Source of the DNA: Crossiella cryophila | GTDB taxonomy: Bacteria > Actinomycetota > Actinomycetes > Mycobacteriales > Pseudonocardiaceae | Length of the DNA: 64,000 bases | Assembly (NCBI RefSeq): GCF_014204915.1 | Contig: NZ_JACHMH010000001.1 | Location: 5,357,501-5,421,500, forward strand | Direction of reading: 5' to 3' | Part shown: positions 26,195-35,652 of the stretch, piece by piece | Layout of the letters: the number at the start of each line of letters is the position of its first letter | Numbering within the stretch: the stretch's first letter is position 1 | Made by a program: the position numbers and the translations under genes | Notes under the pieces: model-generated | Databases searched by the model: none | What the model was told of the DNA's origin: nothing | What the model saw: only the letters and a program-made list of their open reading frames with translations

Positions 26195-27559
26195 GTGCAG
26201 ACCCGCAAGGACCACGTGCACGCCTACCAGACCCTGGTCGGCCGGATGAGCGCGGCACTGTTGCTGGGGGACACCAACTACGGTGAGCCGCCGGCCAGGC
26301 GCGCGGTCACCGGGGTGATCTTCGGGCTGGTGCTCGGGCTGCTCATCGGGGTCGCGTTCTGGGTGTACGGGCTGATCAACCCGGGCGGCAACACCGCGTG
26401 GCGCAAGCCGGGGGTCATCCTGGTGGAGAAGGAGAGCGGCGCCCGCTACGTCTACCAGCGCGGGCTGCTCGTGCCGGTGCTCAACCACGCCTCGGCGATG
26501 CTGGTGCAGGGCCAGGGATCCACGGTGGAGACCATCACCCGCGCCTCCCTGGCCGAACTCGATCGAGGCCGCCCGGTGGGCATCCCGAACGCCCCGGATT
26601 CGGTGCCAGGGCCCGGTTCCCTGGTCACCGGTTCCTGGCTGTTGTGCCTGCCGCGCACCGGCGGCACCGAGGGCGGGTCGCTGAGCATGAACCTGAGCCC
26701 CGAGGCCGAGTCCACCCCGATCGGCGAGCGTGAGTACCTGTGGGTGGCCGCCGCCTCCGGCGAGCAGTACCTGGTGTGGGGACAGCAGAAACTCCGGCTC
26801 GCCGACGCCACCGTGGCCATCGCGCTCGGCCTGGGCGCGGGCACCCCGCCGGTGGCCGCGGCCGCGTGGCTGGCCGCGTTGCCGGAGGGGCCGCCCATCG
26901 GCGCCGCGACGATCCCCGGCGCGGGTGGCGGCGGCACCTCGGTGGGTGGCGTGCACCGGGCGGTGGGCACGGTTTTCCGGCACGCCGTGGGAAACGGGGC
27001 GGAGAACCTGCTCGTGCTGCGCGGGGACGGCCTGGCGCCGCTGTCCCGCACCGAGGTGGCGCTGCTGCGGGCCCGCGGCGGTTCGGCCGCGGTCGAGGTG
27101 GACGCCGCCGCGATCGCCGCCGCCCCGCGTTCCGCCGACAACTCGCTGACCACCCGGATCCCGGATCTGCTCATGATGAAGCCGATCACCGGCGGGGAAC
27201 GGGCTTTCTGCCTGCGGCAGGAGACCAGCGGCGCGCGGATCGCCAGCCAGGTCGTCACCGCCGAGCGCCGGATGGCCTGGACCGGGATGACCGAGCAGAC
27301 CGGCGCCTACCTCAAACCGGGCACCGGACTGCTCGCCGCCGCCGTGCCCGCGCCGGCCAAGGCGGGGGTCAAACCGGACCGCTACCTGATCACCGACCGC
27401 GGGTTCAAGTACCGGCTCGCCGACGACGAGGCCATCCAGGCCCTGGGTTTCGGCGGGATCACCCCGCGCCCGGTGGCCGCCGAGGTGCTGGCCGCGCTGC
27501 CCAGTGGACCGGTGCTGAGTCGGGCCGAGGTGGGCGTGTCGCAGAGAGGAACTGGCTGA
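26195..27559 (+). CDS. eccB: Type VII secretion component EccB
   Basis: 454 residues from GTG 26195, six bases after eccD. The start (QTRKDHVHAYQTLVGRMSAALLLGD, then EPPARRAVTG) is the typical EccB cytoplasmic helix, followed by one membrane segment (residues 38-58) and a large extracytoplasmic domain with two cysteines (LLCLPRT and AFCLRQE) likely to be disulfide-bonded, as in EccB1. EccB forms part of the ESX core complex in the cell envelope. The domain repeats GxG-type turns and is otherwise conserved in length. It lies between eccD and the unknown 27.6 kb gene. Confidence 0.96.
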   Translation: MQTRKDHVHAYQTLVGRMSAALLLGDTNYGEPPARRAVTGVIFGLVLGLLIGVAFWVYGLINPGGNTAWRKPGVILVEKESGARYVYQRGLLVPVLNHASAMLVQGQGSTVETITRASLAELDRGRPVGIPNAPDSVPGPGSLVTGSWLLCLPRTGGTEGGSLSMNLSPEAESTPIGEREYLWVAAASGEQYLVWGQQKLRLADATVAIALGLGAGTPPVAAAAWLAALPEGPPIGAATIPGAGGGGTSVGGVHRAVGTVFRHAVGNGAENLLVLRGDGLAPLSRTEVALLRARGGSAAVEVDAAAIAAAPRSADNSLTTRIPDLLMMKPITGGERAFCLRQETSGARIASQVVTAERRMAWTGMTEQTGAYLKPGTGLLAAAVPAPAKAGVKPDRYLITDRGFKYRLADDEAIQALGFGGITPRPVAAEVLAALPSGPVLSRAEVGVSQRGTG

Positions 27560-27560
27560 G

Positions 27561-30176
27561 GTGAGTGTGTTGACCAAGCGCCGCGGCGGTCCGGAGGGTG
27601 GCCGCGGCATGACCAGCCAGACCATCGGCAACGCACTGGTGGTGCACCCACGGGCCGCGCTGCGCAACGAGATCCGCGATCTGGCCCTCGGCCTGGCCGA
27701 GGATCCCGATCACCAGCTGGTGGTGGTCGACCTGCCGGGGGAGAGCCCGTTCTCGGTGTGGGAGTCCACGGCGAAACTGTTGCCGCGCAAGCGCTCCGGC
27801 ATCCGCCTGGTGATCGGCAGCCGGTCCCGGGAGACCACCGCCCTTGCCGGGCAATGGTTGTCCGAACGGCTCAACCGGGTGGTCATCGCGCCGGACGGGC
27901 ACATCATGCCGGGGGTGGGCGGTTCGCTGTTCGTGGACGCGGGCTGGGGCAGCGGCTGGGTCCGCTTCCAGCCGGGCCGACCGCCCAAACGGGACGGCAA
28001 GCGATTCCCCCGACCGGTCTGGGAAGCCCCGTCCTCGCTGGCCGAGATCATGCCGACCAGCGCCAACGGCGTGGCCGAGCCACTGCCCGGCGGGGTGTGG
28101 CTGCGGCCGCGCGGACCCGAGCACATCCTGGGCCCGCACCGGGCCCGGCTGATCGCCACCGTGCCCTGCCAGCCGGAGATCTGCACCGTGGTGATCGGCT
28201 GCCCCGGCGCCGCCCCGGTGACCGTGGACGACATCACCCGGTTCTGGGGCTGGCTGCCCGAGGACCTGCGCCCCCGGCTGCGACTGGCCCGTTTCGGCCC
28301 GGTCGAGGGCAGGGGCGGCGTGCCCTACGGCCAGGCCGTGGCCGACGCGCTGGGCGAGAAGGTGGTCTGTTACCCGGGGCTGCCGGTCGGCGCGCGGATC
28401 GAGCCGGACATCCACCTGGTCCGCGCGGACGGCACCCTGGGTTGGCAGGCCAGCATGGGCGAACTCGGCTACACGCCCGCGGAACCGTGGCAGGAGCCGT
28501 CGGCGCCATACCCGGTGAGCTATCGGCCGCCGGTCTTCGGTGTGCAGGAGGTCGGCCGGGCGGTCTACGCCTACGCGCCCGACGCGCTGCTGGAGATCGT
28601 GCAGTCCGGGATGTGGCTGCGGCCGCACTACGACACCGCCAATGCCGCCGCGATCCGGCTGGCCGAGGCCGACGCCGACCGCCAGCTGGTGCTCTACGAC
28701 GAGGGCGACCCGGAGTCCGCGGCCCGGATGCGCCAGCTCGCCGAGGATTTGTTCGGCAGCCTGGACAACGCGGCGCAGCGGTTGAGCTGTGTGGCGCCCG
28801 CGAGTGCGGTCCTGCACCGGCGGGCGGAGGTCGTGGGTCGGGCCAAGGGGGCGCTGGAGCCCGGCACCGCGGCCGCGAGCTTCGCCGAGGCGGCGACGCT
28901 GATCCAGCCTCGGCCGCGACTGGAGATTGGGCCAGGGGAGCCTGCCTTGCCGCGGTCCGGCGAGTCCGCCCCGCCGCGCTCTGCGGAACTCGCCCCGTCG
29001 TGGCCAGGGGAGCCCGCCACATCGAGGTCCGGGGAGTCCGCCACGTCGCGGCCCGCGGATCCCGTCGCACCGCGGCCCGAGGAACCCGCCACCCTGCGCC
29101 TGGAAAGCGCACCCGAGCCAGGCGGGGGCGGGTTCTTGCCCGGGATCACAGCCCCCGCCATCCCGGCCGGACTGGCACCGGTGGTGGCCGCCGGTGCCGG
29201 TCCGGCCCCGGCGGCCGAGTTGGACTCGGTCCGCCACCCTCCGCCGCCATCGGCCCCGAAGGCGGCGGAGGCCCCGGCCGCGATCGGCTCGACCCCCAGC
29301 GAGCCGGTCGCGGCCCCCACACCCCCGGCGCCTGCCGTCGAGCGGGTCTCGGCCGTGCAACCCGCACCCGTGTCCGAGGCCGCCGCGCTGGTGCCCAAAC
29401 GCGGTCTGGACCAGGAACGCGAGTGGCTGCGCCGGGCACTGAGCCGGGAGTACGCGGCAGTGGCCAACTCGGTCGGCCGGGTGCTCTCCGAACACCCCGG
29501 CTTCCAGAGCGCCCTCGAACGCTCCTCCGGCCGGGTGCTCACCGACGCGGTCGCGGTGCGCCTGTATCTGTCAGAAGCCGGGGACGAACTCGACCTGCCG
29601 CTGCGCCGGGCCCTCGCTGGGCCGCACGTGCCCTTCGCCCGGTGCGCGGTCTCCGGACTGAGCAGGCTGCCCTCGCACCGGGGCGCGGCGATCTTCTCCA
29701 CCACGCCCACGGCCAGGGAGTGGGAGCTGTACCGGAGCCGGACGCTGTTCACCGAATGGGGTTTTGTCAACGCGCTCACCGCGCCCTGCACGCGGCAGCA
29801 GGCCGGGCACCAGACCGACGTGCTGCTCTGGTCGATGACCTCGCGCCGCACCAAACTGCTCGAACCCGACGGCGAACCCACCGCGGACCGGGTGTTGTTC
29901 GTACCCGGCACCAACTTCAAGGTGCTCGACGTGACCGAGCCCGCCGAGGGCGGTCGCGGGCAGATCGTGCTGCGCGAGCTGGCGGTCGGCGAGATCGACG
30001 CGGACGGTCGGGTGGACCGCAACCGGGCCGCGCTGGACGAACTCGCGCTCACCTCGCTGCGGCGCTGCGTGGAGAAATGGGCTGCCGCCGCCGGCGAGCA
30101 GCGGATGCCGGAGTCCGCGGCGCGGCGGTTCGAGCTGCTGCCGGGTCTGGTCAGAACCGTTCGTGGGGAAGGGTGA
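27561..30176 (+). CDS. ESX-linked large protein with degenerate ADP-ribosyltransferase-like C-terminus
   Basis: 871 residues from GTG 27561 (ATG 27609 is an alternative). I recognise no complete family. Residues 1-440 are a mixed globular region (IGNALVVHPRAALRNEIRDLALGL, then VVVDLPGESPFSVWESTAKLLP). Residues 450-610 are a Ser/Pro/Ala-rich linker. From about 660 to 860 the order of elements resembles an ADP-ribosyltransferase fold: AAIFSTTPTAREW (near 711), LLWSMTSRRTKLLE, and RVLFVPGTNFKVLDV where an ART would have the catalytic E before VLFxPGTxFxV; here it is Arg, so it is not expected to be active. It lies between eccB and eccA and could scaffold or regulate the ESX complex; the role is unknown. 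Confidence 0.6.
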   Translation: MSVLTKRRGGPEGGRGMTSQTIGNALVVHPRAALRNEIRDLALGLAEDPDHQLVVVDLPGESPFSVWESTAKLLPRKRSGIRLVIGSRSRETTALAGQWLSERLNRVVIAPDGHIMPGVGGSLFVDAGWGSGWVRFQPGRPPKRDGKRFPRPVWEAPSSLAEIMPTSANGVAEPLPGGVWLRPRGPEHILGPHRARLIATVPCQPEICTVVIGCPGAAPVTVDDITRFWGWLPEDLRPRLRLARFGPVEGRGGVPYGQAVADALGEKVVCYPGLPVGARIEPDIHLVRADGTLGWQASMGELGYTPAEPWQEPSAPYPVSYRPPVFGVQEVGRAVYAYAPDALLEIVQSGMWLRPHYDTANAAAIRLAEADADRQLVLYDEGDPESAARMRQLAEDLFGSLDNAAQRLSCVAPASAVLHRRAEVVGRAKGALEPGTAAASFAEAATLIQPRPRLEIGPGEPALPRSGESAPPRSAELAPSWPGEPATSRSGESATSRPADPVAPRPEEPATLRLESAPEPGGGGFLPGITAPAIPAGLAPVVAAGAGPAPAAELDSVRHPPPPSAPKAAEAPAAIGSTPSEPVAAPTPPAPAVERVSAVQPAPVSEAAALVPKRGLDQEREWLRRALSREYAAVANSVGRVLSEHPGFQSALERSSGRVLTDAVAVRLYLSEAGDELDLPLRRALAGPHVPFARCAVSGLSRLPSHRGAAIFSTTPTAREWELYRSRTLFTEWGFVNALTAPCTRQQAGHQTDVLLWSMTSRRTKLLEPDGEPTADRVLFVPGTNFKVLDVTEPAEGGRGQIVLRELAVGEIDADGRVDRNRAALDELALTSLRRCVEKWAAAAGEQRMPESAARRFELLPGLVRTVRGEG

Positions 30177-30183
30177 GCCGCCG

Positions 30184-33100
30184 ATGAATCGGCAGTTGCT
30201 GGTGGTGTCGGCCGGCAGGCCGGGCGGGTACCCGACGATCGGCGCCGCGCTGCGGGAGGCCAGGGACGGCGCGACGATCTCGGTGTGCGCGGGCCGGTAC
30301 CCGGAGAACCTGGTGCTGACCCGGATGGTCACCATCACCGCCGAGGACGGCCCCGGCACGGTGGAGGTCTCGGCGCGCACCGGCAGCACGGTGGTGGTCG
30401 AGGCGGACGCGGTGCAGTTCGTCGGGCTGAGCTTCACCGGCGCGGACGAGCAGTGCGCCGCGGTGGACGTGCGGCGCGGCGAGGTCGCCTTCGACGACTG
30501 CCGGATCACCGTCTCGGCCTGGGCCGCGCTGCTGGCCAGGGAACAGGGCTGTGTGGTGCTGCGCAACTGCGTGGTGGCCAACACCACCGGGGTCGGGCTG
30601 GTGGTCACCTCCGCGCTGCCCAGCGCGGTGGAGCACACCGAGTTCACCGAGGTCGCCTCCTCCGCGGTGGTGCTCACCGAACACGGGTCGCTCGGACTGC
30701 GCGAGGTGGTGGTGCGCAAGGCAGGCGGCAACGGGATCTGCGTCAACGGGCAGGCCAGGGCGGTGATCGAGGGCTGCCAGATCATCGAGGCCGACAAGCC
30801 CGCCCTGGTGGTGGAACAGCAGGCGGGCGCGCGGATCCGGGAGCTGACGGTCACCCGCAGCGCCACCATCGACCTGTACCTGCGCACCACCGGCGAGGTG
30901 AGCATCGCCGACTCCGACTTCACCGGCGCGGGCATCCAGTCCGCGCACATCGCCGACGGCTGCGCGCCCCGCTTCCGCGGCTGCCGGTTCACCTCGGCGG
31001 CGCAGGTCGCGGTCTACGTCACCGGCGGCGCCGCACCGCGCTTCGACGACTGCCGGGTGGCCGACAGCCCGGTCGGCATCGCGGTGGACGGGGCCGCCAC
31101 CCCGGAGTTCGGCGGCCTGCGGGTGGAGGGCGCCGCGCAGGCCGCGCTGCTGCTGGACGCGGGCGCGCGGGTCGGGCTGACCGGCCTGCGGGTGACCGAT
31201 TCCGCCGGGGCCGGGCTGGTGCTCAAGGGCCAGTCCAGGGTGGTGCTGGCCGACGCGGTGGTCGAGCTGACCGGCGGTCTGGGGCTCGCGCTCACCGAGG
31301 GATCCGCGGCCGAGGTCAGCGATCTGCGGCTGAGCGGGTCCGGTGCGCGGCTGGTCGCCGTGGCGGGCGGGTCGCGGGGTGAGTTCAGTTCCCTGCTGCT
31401 GCGCGGGGGCGGGCTGCGGGTCGAGGACGCCGAAGTGTCCATTCAGGACAGTGAGATCGTGGACCCGGCCGAGGACGGGATCAGCGTGGCGGCGGGCGGC
31501 GTGCTCAGGGCGCACCGCTGCCGGGTGCGCTCGGCCCGCAGGCACGGCGTGCACCTGCTCAGCGGCGCCCGCGGCGAGGTGCGGGAGTGCGAGATCACCG
31601 GCAGCGCCGGGGACGGCGTGCTGCTGGACACCGAGGAACCCGCCACCGTCGCCGACTGCCGGATCACCGGCAGCGGCGGCAGCCCGGTCCGCCGGGGCGT
31701 GGAGCACGAACAGCTGTCGGTGCACGGGATCGTCACCGGCGACCCCGCCCCGGCCGCCGCACCGCGCCCTACCGCCCGGTCGGTACCGGAGCGGGAGACG
31801 GCCCCGGCGGACGCGATCGGCAGTGCGGCCGGGGTGGTGCTGGACGGGCCGCTGGCCGAGTTGCAGACGCTGGTCGGCCTGGACGGGGTCAAGAGCGAGG
31901 TCGTCGGCCTGATCAACCTGATCAAGATGTCCCAGCGCCGGCAGGAGATGGGCCTGCCGATGCCGCCGATGAGCAGGCACCTGGTCTTCGCCGGACCGCC
32001 CGGCACCGGCAAGACCACGGTGGCCCGGCTCTACGGCTCGGTGCTGGCCGAACTCGGCATCCTCAAGCGCGGCCACATGGTCGAGGTCGCGCGGGCGGAC
32101 CTGGTGGCCCAGTACATCGGCGCCACCGCGATCAAGACCGCCGAGGTGGTGAACAAGGCCATGGGCGGCGTGCTGTTCATCGACGAGGCGTACACGCTGG
32201 CCAGTGGATCCGGTGGCAGCGGGCCGGACTTCGGCCAGGAGGCCATCGACACGCTGATGAAGATGATGGAGGACCACCGGGACGAGATCGTGGTCATCGT
32301 GGCCGGGTATTCCGAGCTGATGCAAGGGTTCCTGGCCTCCAACCCCGGCCTGGCCTCCCGGTTCTCCCGCACCATCGAGTTCCCCAACTACAGCGTCGCC
32401 GAACTGGTCACCATCACCACCAACCTGTGCGGCAAGCACTACTACGAACTCACCGACGACGCGGTGGACGCGCTCACCGACTACTTCCAGCGGGTGCCCA
32501 AGAACGACACCTTCGGCAACGGCCGGGTGGCCCGCAAACTGTTCGAGGCCATGGTCAACAACCAGGCATCCCGGCTGGCCCAGAGCCCACCGGCCAAGGA
32601 CGCCGAGCTGAGCAGGCTCACCGGCGCCGACCTGAACACCGAACTCGTTGTGCTGGAAGAGGTCTCCCCACGCAAGGCCGGACCCGACCCGGCCACCGAC
32701 CCGGAGGCCGCGGTCCGGGCCAGCCTGGGCTGGCGACGACTCGCCCAGCTCCGCGGCCTGCCCGGGGTGGCCGAGGCGGCCGGGAGCACCCTGGTGCGGC
32801 TGTGTGCCTTGCGCGCCAAGGGAAAACCGCCGGGCAGGCTGGCCAACGTGGTGCTGTCCGGCCAGTCCGGGATGGGACGCAGCGCGGTGGCCGCCCTGTA
32901 CGCGCAGGCACTGACCGAACTCGGCGTGCTCAGCACCGGGCAGGTGCTGCGCCGCAGCCTCGGCGAACAGCTCTGCCCACGCTGGCCCGGCCAGGCGAAC
33001 AGCCTGGTGGAGCAGGCGTTCCAGGACGCCACCGGCGGCCTGCTGCTCCTGGACGCCGACGGTGACTGGGCCGGTGGTTCGCCGGAACGCCGGGTCGAGG

Positions 33101-33507
33101 CCGTGGACGCGCTCTGCCAGGCCATCCGACGCAACCCGGCAGGCCCGGTGGTGCTGCTGCTGGGCGAGCCAGAGGCGTTGGCCGCCCTGGGCGAGCTGTC
33201 CACCGAACTCGGCGACTGCTTCGGCGAGCGCTGGGACTTCGGCGAGTACGAGATCGAGGAACTGGCGGAACTGGCCCTGCGCAAGCTGATCTGGTGCGGG
33301 CACGAGGTGCCGGAAGAGGTGGCGGAGGCATTGCGCGACCTGCTCGCGGAGGGGGAGGACCGGACCGCGCGCGGTGCCCACCGGCTGGCCCACCGCCTGG
33401 CGACCACGGCGGCTTCCCGCACACTGGCCGCGGCCGACCTCTACGCGCTGACCCGCTCCACCCTGCCCGCGATGTCCCTGGACGAAGGACTGACCCCGGT
33501 TGGCTGA
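30184..33507 (+). CDS. eccA: EccA-type AAA ATPase fused to an N-terminal beta-helix
   Basis: 1,107 residues from ATG 30184 (GTG 30163 would overlap the preceding gene). Residues 1-510 are a right-handed parallel beta-helix, shown by recurring turns such as IDDCRITVS, LRNCVVANTT, IEGCQIIEADK and HTEFTEVASS. An AAA domain of the CbxX/CfqX-EccA family follows: Walker A GPPGTGKTT (604-612), Walker B FIDEAYTL (D667-E668) and Arg finger LASRFSRT (R726). A second AAA-like domain (893 on) has GQSGMGRS, where the P-loop Lys is Arg, so it is degenerate. Standard EccA has an N-terminal TPR instead of a beta-helix. Likely a cytosolic chaperone ATPase for secretion substrates. Confidence 0.85.
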   Translation: MNRQLLVVSAGRPGGYPTIGAALREARDGATISVCAGRYPENLVLTRMVTITAEDGPGTVEVSARTGSTVVVEADAVQFVGLSFTGADEQCAAVDVRRGEVAFDDCRITVSAWAALLAREQGCVVLRNCVVANTTGVGLVVTSALPSAVEHTEFTEVASSAVVLTEHGSLGLREVVVRKAGGNGICVNGQARAVIEGCQIIEADKPALVVEQQAGARIRELTVTRSATIDLYLRTTGEVSIADSDFTGAGIQSAHIADGCAPRFRGCRFTSAAQVAVYVTGGAAPRFDDCRVADSPVGIAVDGAATPEFGGLRVEGAAQAALLLDAGARVGLTGLRVTDSAGAGLVLKGQSRVVLADAVVELTGGLGLALTEGSAAEVSDLRLSGSGARLVAVAGGSRGEFSSLLLRGGGLRVEDAEVSIQDSEIVDPAEDGISVAAGGVLRAHRCRVRSARRHGVHLLSGARGEVRECEITGSAGDGVLLDTEEPATVADCRITGSGGSPVRRGVEHEQLSVHGIVTGDPAPAAAPRPTARSVPERETAPADAIGSAAGVVLDGPLAELQTLVGLDGVKSEVVGLINLIKMSQRRQEMGLPMPPMSRHLVFAGPPGTGKTTVARLYGSVLAELGILKRGHMVEVARADLVAQYIGATAIKTAEVVNKAMGGVLFIDEAYTLASGSGGSGPDFGQEAIDTLMKMMEDHRDEIVVIVAGYSELMQGFLASNPGLASRFSRTIEFPNYSVAELVTITTNLCGKHYYELTDDAVDALTDYFQRVPKNDTFGNGRVARKLFEAMVNNQASRLAQSPPAKDAELSRLTGADLNTELVVLEEVSPRKAGPDPATDPEAAVRASLGWRRLAQLRGLPGVAEAAGSTLVRLCALRAKGKPPGRLANVVLSGQSGMGRSAVAALYAQALTELGVLSTGQVLRRSLGEQLCPRWPGQANSLVEQAFQDATGGLLLLDADGDWAGGSPERRVEAVDALCQAIRRNPAGPVVLLLGEPEALAALGELSTELGDCFGERWDFGEYEIEELAELALRKLIWCGHEVPEEVAEALRDLLAEGEDRTARGAHRLAHRLATTAASRTLAAADLYALTRSTLPAMSLDEGLTPVG

Positions 33508-34849
33508 CGCGCGGCACGACCACGCCGTGGTGATCGGGGCCGGCATCGCCGGGCTGCTGGCGGCCCGCGTGCTCGCCGACCACTTCACCACGGTCACCCT
33601 GCTCGAACGCGACCTGCTCCCCGACGAGCCCGCGTCCCGGCCGGGCACACCCCAGGCCCGGCACCCGCACAGCCTGCTGACCAGGGGCGCGGAGGTCTTC
33701 GAGAGCCTGTTCCCCGGGCTGCGCGAAGAGTTGCGGGCCGGAGGAGCGCCGGTGATCGACTTCTGTCAGGACGTCCGGTTCCGCTTCGCCACCGGCCTCG
33801 CCCCTCAGCCGGCCTCAGGGATCCTCGCCCAGCCGGTCAGCCGTCCACTGCTGGAACACCTCCTGCGGCAGCGGGTGCGCGCGCTGGGCCCCGTCACCAT
33901 CCGCTCCGGGTGCCAGGTGACCGCGCTGCTGCCCGACCACACCGGCCGACGGGTACGCGGGGTACGCGTGCTGGCCCGCGGACATCGGCCGTTCCAGGCC
34001 ACCACCATCACCGCGCGACTGGTGGTCGACGCCAGCGGCCGCTCCTCCCGGCTGCCCGCCTGGCTGGCCGACCTCGGGCTCCCACTCCCGCACCAGCGCA
34101 CCGTCGACCCCGGCGTCGGCTACGCCACCAGGGTCTACCTCCCCAGGCCCGGCGCCGCGACCGGCCACCAGCACCTGGTGCAGCCGCTGCGGCACCCGGA
34201 CGCCCGCCACGGCTGCTTCGCCACCACCGTCGAGAACGGGCACTTGCTGGTCGCCCTGCACGCCGCCCACGAACGACCCCCGCGCACCGACGAGGAGTTC
34301 ACCGCCTTCGTGGCCACCCTGGACCGCGGCCTCGCCGAGGCCACCGCGGCCCGCCAACCGGCCCCCTCGATCGCCCGCTACTCCTACGCGGTCAACCGCC
34401 GCGTGCACTACCACCGCCTGCGCCGCTGGCCGGACGGACTGCTCGCCCTCGGCGACGCGGTCTGCGCGTTCAACCCCATCTACGGACAGGGCATGGCCGT
34501 GGCCGCCATGGAGGCCCAGCTGCTGGAGGAGATGCTCACCCGTCAGCCCAGCCTGGACGGGTTGCCAAGGCGATTCCAACGCCGCCTGGCCCGCCTCACC
34601 CGTGCACCGTGGCTGCTGGCCAGCTCCGCCGACCGCTGCTGGCAGCCGGGCCGCCCGTCACTGGCGGCCCGCGTCGCTCGCTGGTACCTGCGCCGACTGC
34701 AGCGCCTCATCCCCAGCAGCCCCACCGTGTTCCTCCGCTTCGCGAGGGTGCTGAACATGCTCGACAGCCCCGCGGCGCTGGCCCATCCCAGCGTGCTGTG
34801 GCGCGTCCTGCTCGACCACCGCCGCCAACCCCGAAGGAGGCAGCCGTGA
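33500..34849 (+). CDS. FAD-dependent oxidoreductase (monooxygenase type)
   Basis: 449 residues from TTG 33500, overlapping the eccA stop by eight bases (TTGGCTGA), so it is translationally coupled to eccA. The N-terminal Rossmann motif is VVIGAGIAGLLAARVL. A second FAD motif, GLLALGDAVCAFNPIYGQGM, is the GD motif of group A flavoprotein monooxygenases and prenyl reductases/epoxidases. No signal peptide. With the MpaB-like and polyprenyl synthase genes downstream, it is probably an isoprenoid epoxidase or hydroxylase; the substrate is not deducible. Confidence 0.85.
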   Translation: MADARHDHAVVIGAGIAGLLAARVLADHFTTVTLLERDLLPDEPASRPGTPQARHPHSLLTRGAEVFESLFPGLREELRAGGAPVIDFCQDVRFRFATGLAPQPASGILAQPVSRPLLEHLLRQRVRALGPVTIRSGCQVTALLPDHTGRRVRGVRVLARGHRPFQATTITARLVVDASGRSSRLPAWLADLGLPLPHQRTVDPGVGYATRVYLPRPGAATGHQHLVQPLRHPDARHGCFATTVENGHLLVALHAAHERPPRTDEEFTAFVATLDRGLAEATAARQPAPSIARYSYAVNRRVHYHRLRRWPDGLLALGDAVCAFNPIYGQGMAVAAMEAQLLEEMLTRQPSLDGLPRRFQRRLARLTRAPWLLASSADRCWQPGRPSLAARVARWYLRRLQRLIPSSPTVFLRFARVLNMLDSPAALAHPSVLWRVLLDHRRQPRRRQP

Positions 34850-35652
34850 CGGGCCGGGCACCCGAGGAGCCGATGTTCGGCCCGGACTCGGTGACCCGGC
34901 AGGTGATCAGGGAGCCGGTCAGCGCGCTCGGCGGGTTCCGCGCCCTGTTCCTGCAGGCCCTGCACCCCAGGGCGGTGGCGGCGGTGGCACAGAACAGCTC
35001 CTACCGCGAGCAGCCGCTGCAGCGCCTGGCCGCCGTCCGGCGCTACCTCCAGGCCACCACCGAGGGCACCGTCGCGCAGGCCCAGGCGGCAGGGCAGCGG
35101 CTGCGGGCCGTGCACGCGGCGCTGACCGCCTACGACCCGGCCACCGGCGAGGAGTACCGGGTGGACAGCCCGGACCTGCTGCGCTGGGTGCACGTGGCCG
35201 AGGTCGAGTCCTATGTGGACGCCGCCATGCGGACCGGACTGCGGCTGAGCCCGCGGCAGATCGACGAGTACTACGCCGAGCAGACCGCCCGCGCCGCGCT
35301 GGTCGGCCTCGACCCGGCCACGGTCCCGGACAGCGCCCAGCGGGTGGCCGAGTACTACGAGCGCGTCCGGGCCGACCTGCACGTCACCAAGGAGGCCATC
35401 GGCACCGCCGTCCACCTGGTCCTGCCGCGGGTCCAGTTGCCGCAGGGCCTGCTGGCCCCGGTGTGGGCCCCGGTCGCCCTCGCCGCGTACGCGATGCTGC
35501 CGGTCTGGGCCCGCGCCCTCTACGGCCTCTCCGGGCCACCGGCCACCGATGAGGTCCTGGACCGCGCCCTCCGGCTGGCCGGCACGCTGGTTGGGGGCGC
35601 CCCGGCCGGGGCATGGGACGCCCTCGCCCGGTTCCTGCTGGAGCCGTCATGA
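34846..35652 (+). CDS. DUF2236 / MpaB-like oxygenase family protein
   Basis: 268 residues from GTG 34846 with GAAGGAGG five bases upstream, overlapping the FAD-enzyme stop. The N-terminal segment (FGPDSVTRQVIREPVSALGGFRALFLQALHPRAVAAVAQ) has the classic DUF2236 opening with LQxxHPxAxxAV. The family holds mycophenolic-acid MpaB (oxidative cleavage of the farnesyl chain) and latex-clearing-like proteins; a conserved His in LFLQALHP binds haem in relatives. Here it sits in an isoprenoid gene set, so it may cleave or oxidise a polyprenyl chain. The exact reaction is uncertain. Confidence 0.85.
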   Translation: MTGRAPEEPMFGPDSVTRQVIREPVSALGGFRALFLQALHPRAVAAVAQNSSYREQPLQRLAAVRRYLQATTEGTVAQAQAAGQRLRAVHAALTAYDPATGEEYRVDSPDLLRWVHVAEVESYVDAAMRTGLRLSPRQIDEYYAEQTARAALVGLDPATVPDSAQRVAEYYERVRADLHVTKEAIGTAVHLVLPRVQLPQGLLAPVWAPVALAAYAMLPVWARALYGLSGPPATDEVLDRALRLAGTLVGGAPAGAWDALARFLLEPS

